Shown here piece by piece: positions 43,666 through 54,231 of a stretch of 64,000 nucleotides of DNA. Numbering within the stretch: the first letter of the stretch is position 1; the number at the start of each line of letters is the position of its first letter. The notes under the pieces are model-generated. The model worked only from the letters and a program-made list of their open reading frames with translations. It did no database searches and was not told the DNA's origin. The stretch is from Leeia speluncae (lineage in GTDB: Bacteria > Pseudomonadota > Gammaproteobacteria > Burkholderiales > Leeiaceae): NCBI RefSeq assembly GCF_020564625.1, contig NZ_JAJBZT010000001.1, forward strand, positions 186,001 to 250,000. Direction: 5' to 3'. A program made the translations under genes and the position numbers.

Positions 43666-43692
43666 AAAAAAGCAGGCTCTGCCTGCTTTTTT
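43666..43692. terminator. Bidirectional terminator between anmK and erpA
   Basis: A6-GCAGGC (43666-43677), loop TCT, GCCTGC-T6 (43681-43692), between converging genes. Confidence 0.93.
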
Positions 43693-43715
43693 ATTTTTCT
43701 GAGTAAAAGCTAAGC

Positions 43716-44066
43716 TTATACAGAGAATGAAGAACCGCAGCCACAAGTTGAGGTAGCATTTGGATTCTTAATTACAAATTGAGAGCCTTCGATGCCATCG
43801 GTGTAGTCGATTTCTGCGCCGACTAAGTATTGATAGCTCATTGGGTCAATTAATAACGTCACGCCATTCTTTACCACTTCTGTGTCATCTTCATTGACTA
43901 CTTCGTCAAAAGTGAAACCGTATTGGAAGCCAGAACAACCACCACCTGTCACGAAAACGCGAAGTTTCAAGTCAGGATTGCCTTCTTCATCAATCAGTTC
44001 ACGTACTTTATTGGAAGCATTGTCAGTAAAATTTAAAAATTCTGCTACTTCAGCCATTTCGCTCAT
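43716..44066 (-). CDS. erpA: Iron-sulfur cluster insertion protein ErpA
   Basis: A 116-residue A-type Fe-S carrier that passes clusters to apo-enzymes such as IspG/IspH. The three conserved cysteines are in [11 protein letters not shown] and in CGCGSSF at the C-terminus. The segment [14 protein letters not shown] and the acidic insertion [11 protein letters not shown] are typical of ErpA and not IscA. It follows argC with a 76-base gap on the same strand; argC-erpA adjacency is common in betaproteobacteria. Confidence 0.95.
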   Translation of the reverse strand: MSEMAEVAEFLNFTDNASNKVRELIDEEGNPDLKLRVFVTGGGCSGFQYGFTFDEVVNEDDTEVVKNGVTLLIDPMSYQYLVGAEIDYTDGIEGSQFVIKNPNATSTCGCGSSFSV

Positions 44067-44142
44067 GGATTGCTCCTTAAAACCTAGTAAATTACTTGGG
44101 TATTATTATCCGCCTCTCGATGACAAACGTCAATTCGATCCA

Positions 44143-45171
44143 TTAAGGCATTAGCGGCACAATTTGTAATCCCGTTGTTTCAGGCAGACCAAAAATAATG
44201 TTCATGTTTTGTACGGCTTGGCCTGCGGCACCTTTTACCAAATTATCTTCAACAGCCAAAATAACCGCTGTATCGCCGCCTTGTGGGCGATGAACTGCGA
44301 TGCGGCAAATATTAGCACCGCGTACAGAGCGGGTTTCTGGGTGTGAACCTGCAGGAAGAACATCAACAAATGTTTCGTTTGCATAGCGATTTTCAAATAA
44401 AGCCTGCAAATCGACATCTTTTGTTAGTTTTGCATAAAGGGTTGCATGAATGCCGCGAATCATTGGTAGAAGGTGAGGCGTAAATGTTAGTCCTACTTCG
44501 CTGCCATTTGCAATGGAAAGACCTTGGCGAATCTCTGGTAGATGTCTATGGCCAGCAACGCCGTAAGCTTTAAAGTTATCGCCAGCTTCTGCTAATAGCG
44601 TGTGAACTTCTGCTTTTCTTCCTGCACCTGATACACCAGATTTGCAATCTGCAATTAAATTACTTGTATCAACGACACCAGCTTCAATTAAAGGCAAAAA
44701 GCCTAGTTGAACGGCGGTAGGGTAGCAGCCTGGGTTCGCAATTAAACGCGCACCTTTGATTTTCTCGCGATTAATTTCTGGCAGGCCATATACCGCCTCT
44801 TCAAGCAAATGTGGTGCTGCATGTGTCATACCATACCACTTTTCCCAAGTGGCCTGGTCTTTAATACGGAAATCTGCAGCTAAATCAATGACTTTAATAC
44901 CGGCATTGAGTAATGCTTCTGCTTGTTGCATTGCAATGCCGTTTGGCGTAGCAAAAAATACCACATCACATTGCTGAAGTTCGCCGGCATCAGGGTCGGA
45001 AAACTTTACATCAACAAATCCGCGTAGGCTGGTATACATATCGGCAACAGGCATGCCAGATTCTTTGCGAGAAGTCACCGCCTGAATTTTTACATTTGGG
45101 TGTACAGAAAGAATGCGAAGAAGTTCAACGCCTGTATATCCCGTGCCACCAACAATACCTACCTTGATCAT
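44143..45171 (-). CDS. argC: N-acetyl-gamma-glutamyl-phosphate reductase
   Basis: A 342-residue enzyme of arginine synthesis that reduces N-acetylglutamyl-5-phosphate to the semialdehyde with NADPH. The nucleotide-binding start is [19 protein letters not shown], the catalytic Cys is in [12 protein letters not shown], and [11 protein letters not shown] carries the conserved His. Length matches the long bacterial type 1 form. It lies downstream of rpsI, separated by a terminator, and upstream of erpA. Confidence 0.96.
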   Translation of the reverse strand: MIKVGIVGGTGYTGVELLRILSVHPNVKIQAVTSRKESGMPVADMYTSLRGFVDVKFSDPDAGELQQCDVVFFATPNGIAMQQAEALLNAGIKVIDLAADFRIKDQATWEKWYGMTHAAPHLLEEAVYGLPEINREKIKGARLIANPGCYPTAVQLGFLPLIEAGVVDTSNLIADCKSGVSGAGRKAEVHTLLAEAGDNFKAYGVAGHRHLPEIRQGLSIANGSEVGLTFTPHLLPMIRGIHATLYAKLTKDVDLQALFENRYANETFVDVLPAGSHPETRSVRGANICRIAVHRPQGGDTAVILAVEDNLVKGAAGQAVQNMNIIFGLPETTGLQIVPLMP

Positions 45172-45294
45172 GCTGAGTTTCCCTTTAGCTGAATGGGTGC
45201 ATAAATGATTGATAATGCTTGATCATACGAATATTTGATCGACTCGAGCAAGCAAGAAATGAGCGAGTTATTAATTTGTATGTGTAACATATGC

Positions 45295-45320
45295 AAAAAG
45301 CCACCCGGAGGTGGCTTTTT
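45295..45320 (-). terminator. Terminator of rplM-rpsI
   Basis: AAAAAGCCACC / GGTGGCTTTTT, an 11-bp stem with loop CGGA, just after the rpsI stop; the symmetric A/T flanks would allow either direction. Confidence 0.9.
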
Positions 45321-45342
45321 GTAGAACGTATAACAGTCCAGA

Positions 45343-45735
45343 TTAACGCTTGGAGAACTGTTTGCGGCGACGTGCACCACGTAGACCAACTTTTTTACGT
45401 TCAACTTCACGTGCGTCACGAGTAACGAAGCCAGCAGCTGAAAGAGCTGATTTCAATGCTGCATCGTACTCAACTAATGCACGAGTAATACCGTGACGAA
45501 CTGCGCCAGCTTGGCCGTTCTCACCGCCACCGTTTACGTTCACTTTGATGTCGAAAGTGCTTAGGTGGTTAGTAAGTTCCAATGGTTGACGAACAACCAT
45601 ACGACCAGTTTCGCGAGAGAAGTATACGTCAAGTGGCTTGCCGTTTACTTCGATCTTGCCAGAACCAGCTGCTAGGAAAACGCGAGCTACTGCGCTTTTG
45701 CGGCGGCCGGTGCCATAGTAGTATTTACCGATCAT
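45343..45735 (-). CDS. rpsI: 30S ribosomal protein S9
   Basis: A 130-residue S9. Starts [21 protein letters not shown] and ends with the basic tail [17 protein letters not shown], whose last Arg reaches the P-site tRNA in known ribosomes. It follows rplM by 17 bases in the universal rplM-rpsI order. Confidence 0.99.
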   Translation of the reverse strand: MIGKYYYGTGRRKSAVARVFLAAGSGKIEVNGKPLDVYFSRETGRMVVRQPLELTNHLSTFDIKVNVNGGGENGQAGAVRHGITRALVEYDAALKSALSAAGFVTRDAREVERKKVGLRGARRRKQFSKR

Positions 45736-45752
45736 GATTCAATATCCCTGAA

Positions 45753-46181
45753 TTACAGTTCCAGCACTTTAGGCTGTTGTGCTGTGTGTGGATGGCTTTC
45801 ACCAGAGTATACTTTCAGCTTTTTCAGCATCGCGTAACCCAATGGGCCTTTTGGCAGCATGCCTTTAACAGCCTTTTCGATCAGACGCTCAGGGAACTGA
45901 TTTTTCATCTCGGTAAAGGTACGCTGATAGATACCGCCTGGGTAACCACTGTGACGGTAGTAAACTTTATCTTCAGCTTTATTACCAGTTACGCGGACTT
46001 TGTCTGCGTTAACTACGACGATGAAGTCGCCTGTGTCCATGTGCGGGGTGTAAATAGCTTTGTGTTTGCCGCGCAGACGGTGGGCAATGGCGGCTGCCAG
46101 ACGACCCAGCACCAGGTCTGAGGCGTCCACCACAAACCACTCGCGCTGGATGTCTTGCGGCTTGGCAGAGTAGGTTTTCAT
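45753..46181 (-). CDS. rplM: 50S ribosomal protein L13
   Basis: A 142-residue L13, starting [20 protein letters not shown] and with the signature region [17 protein letters not shown] near the C-terminus. The ATG 46181 is fixed by family length; the longer frame reads through the leader. A promoter with an exact TTGACA lies about 45 bases upstream. It forms a two-gene operon with rpsI. Confidence 0.98.
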   Translation of the reverse strand: MKTYSAKPQDIQREWFVVDASDLVLGRLAAAIAHRLRGKHKAIYTPHMDTGDFIVVVNADKVRVTGNKAEDKVYYRHSGYPGGIYQRTFTEMKNQFPERLIEKAVKGMLPKGPLGYAMLKKLKVYSGESHPHTAQQPKVLEL

Positions 46182-46224
46182 CTTGTGTATTCCAAGTAAA
46201 CAAGTCGATTCGAGAAAGTGCAAG

Positions 46225-46253
46225 ATTCTTGCAGAATATTCTTTAGATGTCAA
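46225..46253 (-). promoter_or_regulatory. Sigma-70 promoter of rplM-rpsI
   Basis: On the minus strand TTGACA (46253-46248), 17-base spacer, AAGAAT (46230-46225). Exact -35, four of six at -10; leader of about 35 bases. Confidence 0.55.
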
Positions 46254-46422
46254 ATCAAGAATTTGCATCGAGCCAAGAATTTTATCTGAACTCGCCCAAT
46301 AATGGGAGTCTCCTGTTAGAATATTTTCATTATTTCTTCATTTTTGTTGTATCTCACGCATGTGAACTCAGCATTTTCGCTGTTTTGCTGTGAGTTTATC
46401 TATGTATTTGGAGGGTGGAGCA

Positions 46423-46842
46423 GTGAAAGCGCGTGTGAAGTGGGTGGAAAATCGTAGTTTTTTAGCAATGAGCGAAAGTGGGCACTCTGTATTGATGGAT
46501 GGTCCGCCTGATGCGGGCGGTAGAAATTTAGGTCCTCGCCCAATGGAAATGTTGTTGATGGGTGCGGGCGGGTGCTCTGCTTTTGATGTGGTGATGATTC
46601 TTGAAAAAGGTCGTCAGGCAGTGGTTGATTGTGAAGTAGAGGTAACAGCCGAGCGTGCAGTGACTGATCCAAAAGTATTTACTAAGATTCACCTGCAATT
46701 CAAGGTAACCGGAAAGTCGCTAAAGCCTGAAGTGGTGGAGCGTGCTGTAGCGTTGTCTGCTGAGAAATATTGTTCTGCAACCATTATGCTTGGCAAGATG
46801 GCTGAGGTAACGCATTCGGTTGAAATCGTGGATGTAGCCTAA
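46423..46842 (+). CDS. OsmC family protein (YhfA-like)
   Basis: A 139-residue OsmC-fold protein. Members reduce organic hydroperoxides with two cysteines; here they are in GAGGCSAFDV and EKYCSATIM, both present. The start KARVKWVENRSFLAMSESGHSVLMDGP is close to the YhfA branch, whose activity is less defined than that of OsmC/Ohr. GTG 46423 is chosen: GGAGG lies 8 bases upstream and it agrees with family starts; the GTG at 46390 is not needed. It is followed by a terminator shared with coq7. Confidence 0.9.
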   Translation: MKARVKWVENRSFLAMSESGHSVLMDGPPDAGGRNLGPRPMEMLLMGAGGCSAFDVVMILEKGRQAVVDCEVEVTAERAVTDPKVFTKIHLQFKVTGKSLKPEVVERAVALSAEKYCSATIMLGKMAEVTHSVEIVDVA

Positions 46843-46891
46843 GCGCGCTTATTTGAATGCGTTCTAGCCTTGTTTAAAGCGCTTTAGAACG

Positions 46892-46930
46892 AAAAAAGCG
46901 ATGCACTTTATAAAGTGGCATCGCTTTTTT
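46892..46930. terminator. Bidirectional terminator between the OsmC-like gene and coq7
   Basis: A6-GCGATGC pairs with GCATCGC-T6; the inner ACTTTA/TAAAGT also pairs, with one bulged G. It lies between converging genes. Confidence 0.88.
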
Positions 46931-46960
46931 TATTGATTAGATAGCAATTGGGGTAAATGC

Positions 46961-47590
46961 TTAAATCCAGTAGCTAGATTTTGTCATGACTTTTGAAGTG
47001 AGTTGCATCATTGCTTTAACAGGTAGAGGTAAATTAGCCGCGCCGTGCTCAATTGCTTGATCCGCATGTTCTAGTTCATCGGTTTTCATCTGATCCAAGA
47101 TGGCGTAGCTTTTTTGATCTTGTGGAGGCAGTTTCTCCATGTGTTCATCCAGATGCTTAGCAACTTGATGTTCTGTTTCGGCCAGAAAGCCCAAATTCCA
47201 TTTGTCGCCGATTAAACCTGCTGTAATGCCGATGGCGAGTGAGCCTGTATACCAAATAGGGTTTAACAGGCTTTTATGGCCACCTAGCTCGTCTATACGC
47301 TTTGCTGTCCATGCTAGGTGTTCGGTCTCTTGCCAAGCTGCCTCTGTGAATGCTTCTTTGTTTTTTGGGTCACGCGCGGTTAGTGCTTGTCCTTGGTAGA
47401 GTGCTTGGGCGCATATTTCGCCGCAGTGATTGATCCGCATTAGCCTAGCTGCGTGCTTTTTTTCTTCTTCTGATAGTTCCGCATCTGGCGTTTGCACATC
47501 CGGGTGGGGGCGTCTGCTGCTTGCTTCGGCAAAAAGGGTGCGTAGCCCTTTATCGAACTCAACAATTAGTTTGTCTAGTGACGGTAACAT
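46961..47590 (-). CDS. coq7: Demethoxyubiquinone hydroxylase (Coq7 type)
   Basis: A 209-residue di-iron hydroxylase of ubiquinone synthesis, carrying out the O2-dependent C6 hydroxylation. Carboxylate/His ligands are visible in EEKKHAARLMRINHCGEICAQALYQGQ, WQETEHLAW and near the C-terminus DQMKTDELEHADQAIEHGA. The long N-terminal form is typical of betaproteobacteria and some gammaproteobacteria. It points to an aerobic, ubiquinone-using organism. It runs toward the OsmC-like gene and lies 53 bases after ftsK. Confidence 0.95.
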   Translation of the reverse strand: MLPSLDKLIVEFDKGLRTLFAEASSRRPHPDVQTPDAELSEEEKKHAARLMRINHCGEICAQALYQGQALTARDPKNKEAFTEAAWQETEHLAWTAKRIDELGGHKSLLNPIWYTGSLAIGITAGLIGDKWNLGFLAETEHQVAKHLDEHMEKLPPQDQKSYAILDQMKTDELEHADQAIEHGAANLPLPVKAMMQLTSKVMTKSSYWI

Positions 47591-47643
47591 AATCTATTGC
47601 TCTATTAAGGTGTGGCTTATTTATTTGTCTGAGTTGAGTTTGT

Positions 47644-50175
47644 TTACTCTTCTCTGGCTGGTACTAAGACGGTTCGGTTGCCATTAGTTTCCATTGGGCT
47701 GACTAAACCTGCTGCTTCCATTTGCTCAATTAACCGTGCGGCACGGTTGTATCCAATACGTAGTTGTCTTTGAACGGCAGAAATGGATGCTTTTCGCGTT
47801 TTTAAGACAATGCCCACTGCTTCGTCGTAAAGTGGGTCGCTTTCATTGCTGCCTTCTAAAATGCTGCCTTTAAAAGGATCACCTCCTGCGCCATCACCAC
47901 CGATGCTTCCTTCTAGGATGCCTTCGATGTAGTTCGGTTCCCCGTGTTGTTTTAGATAGCTAACGACATGGTGAACCTCATCATCTGCCACAAAGGCACC
48001 GTGGATACGCTGTGGGTAGCCGGTTCCCGGTGGAAGATACAGCATGTCCCCCATCCCTAAAAGGGTTTCTGCGCCCATTTGATCAAGAATGGTACGAGAA
48101 TCGACCTTGCTTGAAACTTGGAAGGCAACCCGGGTTGGGATGTTGGCTTTAATGAGGCCGGTAATCACATCGACGGATGGTCTTTGGGTCGCTAGCACTA
48201 AATGAATGCCTGCCGCACGCGCCTTTTGTGCCAAACGCGCAATGAGTTCTTCAATTTTCTTGCCGGCTACCATCATTAAGTCGGCCAATTCATCAATGAC
48301 CACAACAATGGTTGGTAGTTGTTCTAGCGGTTCTGGATTATCCGGCGTGAGGCTAAATGGGTTGGTTGCTTTTTGCCCTTGCTTTTCCATCTCCTGCATT
48401 TTTTGGTTGAAACCAGCCAGGTTTCTTACGCCCATATGCGACATGAGACGATAGCGTTTCTCCATCTCGGCGACGCACCAGTTTAACGCGTTCGCAGCTT
48501 GTTTCATGTCGGTTACAACTGGTGCTAGTAAATGCGGAATACCTTCGTAGACAGACATTTCTAGCATTTTTGGATCAACCAAGATAAGCCTAACTTGCTG
48601 CGGTGTCGCTTTGTAAAGTAGCGAGAGCAGCATCGCGTTAATCGCAACTGACTTACCCGAACCAGTCGTACCTGCAACGAGTAAGTGTGGCATTTTGGTT
48701 AAATCCGCAACAATCGGTTGCCCAGAAATGTCTTTACCCATTGCAAGCGTGAGGGGGGACGGTGAGTTGCCATAAACACTTGCGCTTAGTACTTCAGAAA
48801 GTCTGACTGTTTGTCTTCTTGGGTTCGGAAGTTCTAACGCCATATAGGTTTTGCCTGGAATGGTTTCTACAACACGAATCGCGGCTAAACCTAATGCACG
48901 GGCAAGGTCTTTTGCTAGGTTAACAATCTGGGCCCCTTTAACGCCGCTAGCAGGGTCAATTTCATAACGGGTAATGACGGGGCCAGGGTAGGCGGCAACC
49001 ACTTGTACTTGGACGCCAAAATCCGCCAGTTTCCGTTCGATTAAACGAGAGGTATATTCAAGCGTGCTTGCTGCCACGGTTTCTGTTTCGAGCGGCGGCA
49101 TGGCCAGAAGTGAGAGTGGTGGTATTGGTGAGTCTGGAAGATCGGTAAATAATGGCGCTTGTTTTTCTTTGATAGCCTGTTTTGAAGGTTCAATTTTTAC
49201 GGATGGAATGGTTTGGGGTGCCTTGTTGCTAGCAGCTAAGCCTGCAGGGCTAGTGTCTTGCGCTTTTTCTTCTGCTTCCCACGGTAATTCGTCTTTAACC
49301 GGTGGGAGATCTTCATTGAAATGATCTTCTTCAGAAAAATCCAAAATGGATGGTTCTTCGATTTCATTTAGCGGATGAGCCAATGAGGGTTCTTTGGTGC
49401 GCAGTAACGGTTCGACCTTTTCTCCTGGCACAACTACTTCTACAGGTGGTAAATCTTGCTGTCTTTTCTTTTCATCTGCGAGATGCTGTTCGCGAACTGC
49501 TGCAGCCACTTCGCCAGCTTTGCGGTCTTGATGAGTGTGCCAGCTGCCGATGCCTAGTTCATATAGTCGTTCTAGTCCTGCGCCAAATTTTTCGATGGCA
49601 CTTAACCATGAAAGACCCGTAAAGAGTGAAATGCCAATGCCAAAACTGACAAACAACACGAGTGTGGCCCCTGTGAAGCCAAGTGTTTTTGCTAGTGGGG
49701 CACTAATTGCTTCGCCTAACATGCCTCCGTGCGCATCGGGGAGTTGCACTTTTAGTGTGTATAGGCGTAATGATTCAATGCCACAGCTAGAAATGAGAAT
49801 CAGCAAAAAGCCGATGATTGCAATCGCAATGACGGGTTTATTGGGGTTGGCTAATACTTCTATGCGGCGGTATCCCCATAAAATAGCGGATAGACATAAG
49901 ATCACCCACCACCAAGCAGAGAATCCAAACAGGTAAAGGAGTAAGTCTGCAAACCACGCACCGAACTGCCCGCCGTGATTATGGACATTGGTGTGGGTGG
50001 CGCTATGGGACCAACCAGGATCTCCACGGTCAAAGCTAGTCAAAATGAGGACTAGATAAATTGCAGAAGCGACAAGTGCAAGCCACCAAGATTCTCTTAA
50101 AAGTGAGAACATTTGAGGTGTCATGGAGGTTTGCGCCATGTTACGTGTTGGTTTTTTATTCGAAAGCATGCTCAT
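47644..50175 (-). CDS. ftsK: DNA translocase FtsK
   Basis: An 843-residue FtsK/SpoIIIE motor that pumps chromosome ends across the division septum. Four or so transmembrane segments occupy residues about 30-190, a linker rich in Glu/Pro follows to about 380, then the alpha and beta motor domains with Walker [11 protein letters not shown] and Walker [13 protein letters not shown], and a C-terminal winged-helix gamma domain ([39 protein letters not shown]) that reads KOPS sites. The start is ambiguous among nearby ATGs at 50175, 50169 and 50139. It is divergent from gltX. Confidence 0.95.
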   Translation of the reverse strand: MSMLSNKKPTRNMAQTSMTPQMFSLLRESWWLALVASAIYLVLILTSFDRGDPGWSHSATHTNVHNHGGQFGAWFADLLLYLFGFSAWWWVILCLSAILWGYRRIEVLANPNKPVIAIAIIGFLLILISSCGIESLRLYTLKVQLPDAHGGMLGEAISAPLAKTLGFTGATLVLFVSFGIGISLFTGLSWLSAIEKFGAGLERLYELGIGSWHTHQDRKAGEVAAAVREQHLADEKKRQQDLPPVEVVVPGEKVEPLLRTKEPSLAHPLNEIEEPSILDFSEEDHFNEDLPPVKDELPWEAEEKAQDTSPAGLAASNKAPQTIPSVKIEPSKQAIKEKQAPLFTDLPDSPIPPLSLLAMPPLETETVAASTLEYTSRLIERKLADFGVQVQVVAAYPGPVITRYEIDPASGVKGAQIVNLAKDLARALGLAAIRVVETIPGKTYMALELPNPRRQTVRLSEVLSASVYGNSPSPLTLAMGKDISGQPIVADLTKMPHLLVAGTTGSGKSVAINAMLLSLLYKATPQQVRLILVDPKMLEMSVYEGIPHLLAPVVTDMKQAANALNWCVAEMEKRYRLMSHMGVRNLAGFNQKMQEMEKQGQKATNPFSLTPDNPEPLEQLPTIVVVIDELADLMMVAGKKIEELIARLAQKARAAGIHLVLATQRPSVDVITGLIKANIPTRVAFQVSSKVDSRTILDQMGAETLLGMGDMLYLPPGTGYPQRIHGAFVADDEVHHVVSYLKQHGEPNYIEGILEGSIGGDGAGGDPFKGSILEGSNESDPLYDEAVGIVLKTRKASISAVQRQLRIGYNRAARLIEQMEAAGLVSPMETNGNRTVLVPAREE

Positions 50176-50284
50176 TTGATAATAGGATGAGTCCGTTAAT
50201 CTCGTGATTATAGCCGGAAGGCATGGCTATGACGTAAAATACACGATTAGGTTTTATTCATATTCTATAAATTGAGTGTAAGAA

Positions 50285-51691
50285 ATGTCTGATTTGCCAC
50301 TGAACAGTGCTGTCCGTACCCGTTTTGCGCCTAGTCCAACTGGGTTTCTTCATATTGGTGGTGCCCGTACGGCACTGTTTTCTTATGCGTACGCTCGCCA
50401 TCATGGTGGCAAATTTGTGTTACGGATTGAAGATACCGACTTGGAACGTTCAACGCCTGAGTCTGTGAAAGCAATTTTTGATGCGATGGTTTGGTTGGAT
50501 CTGGATTATGACGAAGGTCCTTTTTACCAAATGCAACGGATGGACCGTTATAAAGTGGTGTTGGCTAGCATGTTGGAAGCTGGAACGGCTTACAAATGTT
50601 ACTGCTCAAAAGAAGAATTAGAGACGATGCGTGCCGAGCAAGAAGCTCGCGGAGAGAAGCCTCGTTATGATCGCCGCTGGCGTCCTGAGCCTGGCAAAGT
50701 ATTGCCAGAGCCTCCTGTCGGTGTTGACCCTGTTATCCGCTTTCGCACACCATTGACTGGTGTGGTGGGTTGGGATGATATGGTGAAAGGCCGTATCGAG
50801 TTCAGTAATGAAGAGTTAGATGATCTGATTATTGCTCGTCCTGACGGTACGCCCACCTATAACTTCTGCGTGGTCGTAGATGATTGGGATATGGGCATTA
50901 CGCAAGTGATTCGTGGTGATGATCACGTGAACAATACGCCACGCCAAATTAATATTTTGCTCGCGTTGAACGCTCCTTTACCGCAGTACGGCCATGTGCC
51001 GATGATTCTGCGTGAAGATGGCCAGAAAATGAGTAAGCGCTACGATGCCGTATCTGTTATGCAGTATGAAGAAATGGGCATCTTGCCAGAGGCGCTTCTA
51101 AACTATCTTGCTCGCTTAGGTTGGGGGCATGGCGATGATGAGTTGTTTACTCGCGAACAATTTGTCGAATGGTTTGATACCCGTAATGTAAGTGGTTCGC
51201 CATCCCGTTTTGATTTGGGTAAATTGAAGTGGGTGAATGCGCACTACATCAAGCAATCATCGGTTGAGCGCTTGGCTGGTTTGGTGAAACCGTTCTTGGT
51301 GGCTAGCGAAGTAAATGTAGCAGATGAAGCAATGTTGCTTGCCGCTGTGGCTTTGTATAAAGATCGAGTCGAAACCATCAAAGACTTGGCTGAACAAGTG
51401 AAGTTTTTCTTCGTCACTGTTGCTGCGCCGCAAGAGTTGCTGGATCAGCATTTAACTGATGCTGCTAAGCCTTGGGTTGCTGTATTGGCTAGCAAATTAA
51501 GCGATACCGAATGGACGAAAGAGGCGATTGCTGCACTAATGAAGGCGGTGGTTGCTGAAAGTGGCTTGAAGTTCCCTCAGTTAGCCATGCCTGTGCGTGC
51601 ATTGGTGTGTGGCACAACGCAAACACCAAGTATTGATGCGGTGTTAGCTGCATTGCCTAAAACGGTTGTACTAGCTCGTTTAGCCAGTTAA
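50285..51691 (+). CDS. gltX: Glutamyl-tRNA synthetase
   Basis: A 468-residue class I synthetase charging tRNA-Glu (and tRNA-Gln in organisms that use the amidotransferase route). Motifs are [20 protein letters not shown] (HIGH type), the specificity region [14 protein letters not shown], and [20 protein letters not shown] (KMSKS type). The C-terminal anticodon-binding domain is complete. TATAAA at 50266-50271 may be its -10. A perfect hairpin follows the stop, then the polysaccharide cluster begins on the same strand. Confidence 0.97.
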   Translation: MSDLPLNSAVRTRFAPSPTGFLHIGGARTALFSYAYARHHGGKFVLRIEDTDLERSTPESVKAIFDAMVWLDLDYDEGPFYQMQRMDRYKVVLASMLEAGTAYKCYCSKEELETMRAEQEARGEKPRYDRRWRPEPGKVLPEPPVGVDPVIRFRTPLTGVVGWDDMVKGRIEFSNEELDDLIIARPDGTPTYNFCVVVDDWDMGITQVIRGDDHVNNTPRQINILLALNAPLPQYGHVPMILREDGQKMSKRYDAVSVMQYEEMGILPEALLNYLARLGWGHGDDELFTREQFVEWFDTRNVSGSPSRFDLGKLKWVNAHYIKQSSVERLAGLVKPFLVASEVNVADEAMLLAAVALYKDRVETIKDLAEQVKFFFVTVAAPQELLDQHLTDAAKPWVAVLASKLSDTEWTKEAIAALMKAVVAESGLKFPQLAMPVRALVCGTTQTPSIDAVLAALPKTVVLARLAS

Positions 51692-51698
51692 GTATTTG

Positions 51699-51723
51699 CC
51701 AAGGGGGATGTCATCCCCCTTGG
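51699..51723 (+). terminator. Hairpin after gltX
   Basis: CCAAGGGGGAT (51699-51709), loop GTC, ATCCCCCTTGG (51713-51723), a perfect 11-bp GC-rich stem. No T run follows, so termination may be weak or Rho-assisted and some gltX transcription may pass into the wbp genes. Confidence 0.6.
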
Positions 51724-51733
51724 TGGTAGTGCG
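51722..51733 (+). promoter_or_regulatory. ops/JUMPstart-like element (weak candidate)
   Basis: GGTGGTAGTGCG resembles the ops core GGCGGTAG with one C-to-T change. Such elements recruit RfaH in the leaders of surface-polysaccharide operons, and this one lies about 85 bases before such a cluster. It overlaps the end of the hairpin, so chance similarity is possible. Confidence 0.3.
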
Positions 51734-51781
51734 TTGTCACAAAGTAAACATAAATAATAATTACATCACTATTTTATAAAT

Positions 51782-51797
51782 GGGTGCATTAGCACCC
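51782..51797 (+). promoter_or_regulatory. Small hairpin in the wbpA leader
   Basis: GGGTGC (51782-51787), loop ATTA, GCACCC (51792-51797), followed by TTTAAT and then the wbpA start 18 bases on. It could shape ribosome access or act as a weak attenuator; an AT-rich stretch upstream (51740-51780) probably holds the promoter. Confidence 0.4.
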
Positions 51798-51815
51798 TTT
51801 AATAGAGAAAATTCC

Positions 51816-53120
51816 ATGAAGCAAGAATTGCTAAACCGTATTGCTAGTAAAGAAGCAAAAATCGGTATTGTCGGCTTAGGATATGTTGGTTTGCCGCTTA
51901 TGCTACGTTTTGCCGAAGTAGGTTACAAAGTGCTGGGTTTTGATATTGATACCAGCAAAGTAGATGCATTGATGGCTGGCAAGTCATATATCGAACATAT
52001 CTCTGCCGATGCAATTGCGACCGCGCGAGCTGGTGGGTTTGAAGCAACGACGGATTTTAGCCGCGCAGATGAGGCGGATACGCTGATTCTATGTGTGCCA
52101 ACACCATTGAATAAATACCGTGAACCAGATCTGTCTTATGTGTTAAATACCACCGATGCATTAGTGCCGTATTTGCGCAAAGGCCATCTGGTTTCACTAG
52201 AGTCTACGACTTATCCTGGTACGACTGACGAAGAGTTGTTGCCTCGTATGGAATCCCGTGGCTTTAAAGTGGGTGAGGATGTCTTCTTGGTATTCTCTCC
52301 AGAGCGTGAAGATCCGGGTAATCCTAATTTCACTACCCGTACGATTCCTAAGGTATGTGGCGGTGTGACTGAGGCGTGTCTAGAAGTCGGTGTGGCCTTG
52401 TATAGTGCAGTGATTGACCGAGTGGTGCCTGTCAGCAGCACCCGTGCAGCAGAAATGACCAAGTTGCTAGAGAACATTCACCGAGCGGTGAATATTGGTC
52501 TTGTGAACGAGATGAAAATCGTTGCAGACAAGATGGATATCGATATTTTCGAAGTGATCCGTGCGGCAGCGACTAAACCATTTGGCTTTGTGCCATATTT
52601 CCCTGGGCCGGGCCTGGGCGGCCATTGTATTCCAATTGATCCGTTCTATCTGACATGGAAAGCGCGTGAATATGGACTGCATACTCGCTTTATCGAGTTG
52701 GCTGGTGAAGTGAACTCCAGCATGCCTGATTGGGTGGTGAGTAAAGTGGCTGCGGCGCTTAATACACGTAAGCAAGCTATTAATGGAAGTCGTGTATTGG
52801 TGCTTGGTATTGCCTATAAGAAGAACGTTGACGATATGCGAGAGTCTCCATCTGTATTCTTGATGGAAAAATTGCGTGATTTGGGCGCGGAAGTGGCCTA
52901 TAGCGATCCGCATGTGCCGGTATTCCCGAAAATGCGTGAGCATCATTTTGAGTTGTCTAGTGTGGAGTTAACTGCTGAAGCACTTGCTTCTTACGATTGC
53001 GTCTTGTTGGCCACCGATCATGATCGTTTTGACTATGACCTCATCAAGGTAAATGCCAAATTGATCGTTGATAGTCGTGGCCGTTATCAAACGCCATTTG
53101 ATCATCTAGTGAAAGCGTAA
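51816..53120 (+). CDS. wbpA: UDP-N-acetylglucosamine 6-dehydrogenase (WbpA type)
   Basis: A 434-residue nucleotide-sugar dehydrogenase that oxidises the C6 of UDP-GlcNAc to the uronate with NAD. The Rossmann motif is [13 protein letters not shown], the catalytic Cys is C271 in [11 protein letters not shown], and the C-terminal domain contains [26 protein letters not shown] 51816 is the start that fits the family. The three enzymes of the same pathway (WbpB, WbpD, WbpE types) lie just downstream, which supports WbpA over a UDP-ManNAc dehydrogenase such as WecC. It is the first gene of the polysaccharide cluster. Confidence 0.9.
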   Translation: MKQELLNRIASKEAKIGIVGLGYVGLPLMLRFAEVGYKVLGFDIDTSKVDALMAGKSYIEHISADAIATARAGGFEATTDFSRADEADTLILCVPTPLNKYREPDLSYVLNTTDALVPYLRKGHLVSLESTTYPGTTDEELLPRMESRGFKVGEDVFLVFSPEREDPGNPNFTTRTIPKVCGGVTEACLEVGVALYSAVIDRVVPVSSTRAAEMTKLLENIHRAVNIGLVNEMKIVADKMDIDIFEVIRAAATKPFGFVPYFPGPGLGGHCIPIDPFYLTWKAREYGLHTRFIELAGEVNSSMPDWVVSKVAAALNTRKQAINGSRVLVLGIAYKKNVDDMRESPSVFLMEKLRDLGAEVAYSDPHVPVFPKMREHHFELSSVELTAEALASYDCVLLATDHDRFDYDLIKVNAKLIVDSRGRYQTPFDHLVKA

Positions 53121-53133
53121 GGAAAAAGGCTTC

Positions 53134-54195
53134 ATGAGACATTATCCCCCTGCAATTACCGATCGTAAAATTCGCTTTGCGCTAGTTGGCTGTGGCCGTA
53201 TTGCACAGAACCATTTTGCGGCAATGGAAAAGCACGCAGATTACATTGAGATTGTCGATGTTTGTGATATCGACCCAGCTGCACTAGCTGCTGCTGTTGA
53301 GCGTACCGGTGCGAAAGGTCATGTTTCATTGGATGATCTTTTGGCAACGACGACGGCAGATATTGTGGTGTTAACGACACCAAGTGGTTTACATCCGAAT
53401 CAGGCGATTCAAATTGCTGAAGCTGGCTTGCATGTGATGACTGAAAAGCCAATGGCTACTCGCTGGCATGATGGTTTACGCATGGTTGAGGCTTGCGATA
53501 AAGCGAATGTTCGATTGTTTGTTGTAAAGCAAAATCGTCGCAATGCGACATTGCAGTTGTTAAAGCAAGCGGTTGAACAAAAACGCTTTGGCCGTATTTA
53601 CATGGTAAACGTCAACGTGTTCTGGACGCGACCACAATCGTATTACGATACCGCAGCATGGCGTGGTACTTGGGAGTTTGATGGTGGAGCCTTTATGAAT
53701 CAGGCAAGCCATTATGTGGACTTACTAGACTGGTTAATTGGCCCAGTGGAGAGTGTTCAAGCTTACACTGCTACGTTAGAGCGTGATATCGAAGTAGAGG
53801 ATACTGGTGTCATTAGCATTAAGTGGCGTAGTGGTGCACTAGGCTCGATGAACGTTACTATGCTGACATACCCGAAGAACTTGGAAGGTTCGATTACCAT
53901 TATTGGTGAAAAAGGGACGGTTCGTGTAGGTGGTGTGGCGGTGAACGAGATTCAGCATTGGGAGTTTGAAGATAAACGCCCTGAGGATGAATCCGTAAAA
54001 GAAGCGAGTTACCAAACAACTAGCGTTTATGGATTTGGGCACCCGCTCTATTACCACAATGTGATTGAAGTGCTAAAAGGCAATGCAGAACCAGAGACAG
54101 ATGGTAGAGAAGGTCTGAAATCATTAGAACTATTGATTGCGACATACTTATCTGCCCGTGATGGCAAGCGTGTTAGCCTACCTCTAGACTATTAA
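53134..54195 (+). CDS. wbpB: Gfo/Idh/MocA-type UDP-GlcNAcA 3-dehydrogenase (WbpB type)
   Basis: A 353-residue NAD-dependent oxidoreductase. The N-terminal Rossmann motif is ALVGCGRIAQNHF, the conserved EKPMATRW contains the catalytic Lys, and the region GGAFMNQASHYVDLLDWLIGPV carries the active-site His. In P. aeruginosa WbpB oxidises C3 of UDP-GlcNAcA so that WbpE can add an amino group there. It lies 13 bases after wbpA. Confidence 0.9.
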   Translation: MRHYPPAITDRKIRFALVGCGRIAQNHFAAMEKHADYIEIVDVCDIDPAALAAAVERTGAKGHVSLDDLLATTTADIVVLTTPSGLHPNQAIQIAEAGLHVMTEKPMATRWHDGLRMVEACDKANVRLFVVKQNRRNATLQLLKQAVEQKRFGRIYMVNVNVFWTRPQSYYDTAAWRGTWEFDGGAFMNQASHYVDLLDWLIGPVESVQAYTATLERDIEVEDTGVISIKWRSGALGSMNVTMLTYPKNLEGSITIIGEKGTVRVGGVAVNEIQHWEFEDKRPEDESVKEASYQTTSVYGFGHPLYYHNVIEVLKGNAEPETDGREGLKSLELLIATYLSARDGKRVSLPLDY

Positions 54196-54231
54196 TAACA
54201 ATCTTGTTTTTTTAGTAAGAAGGTAATTCTG

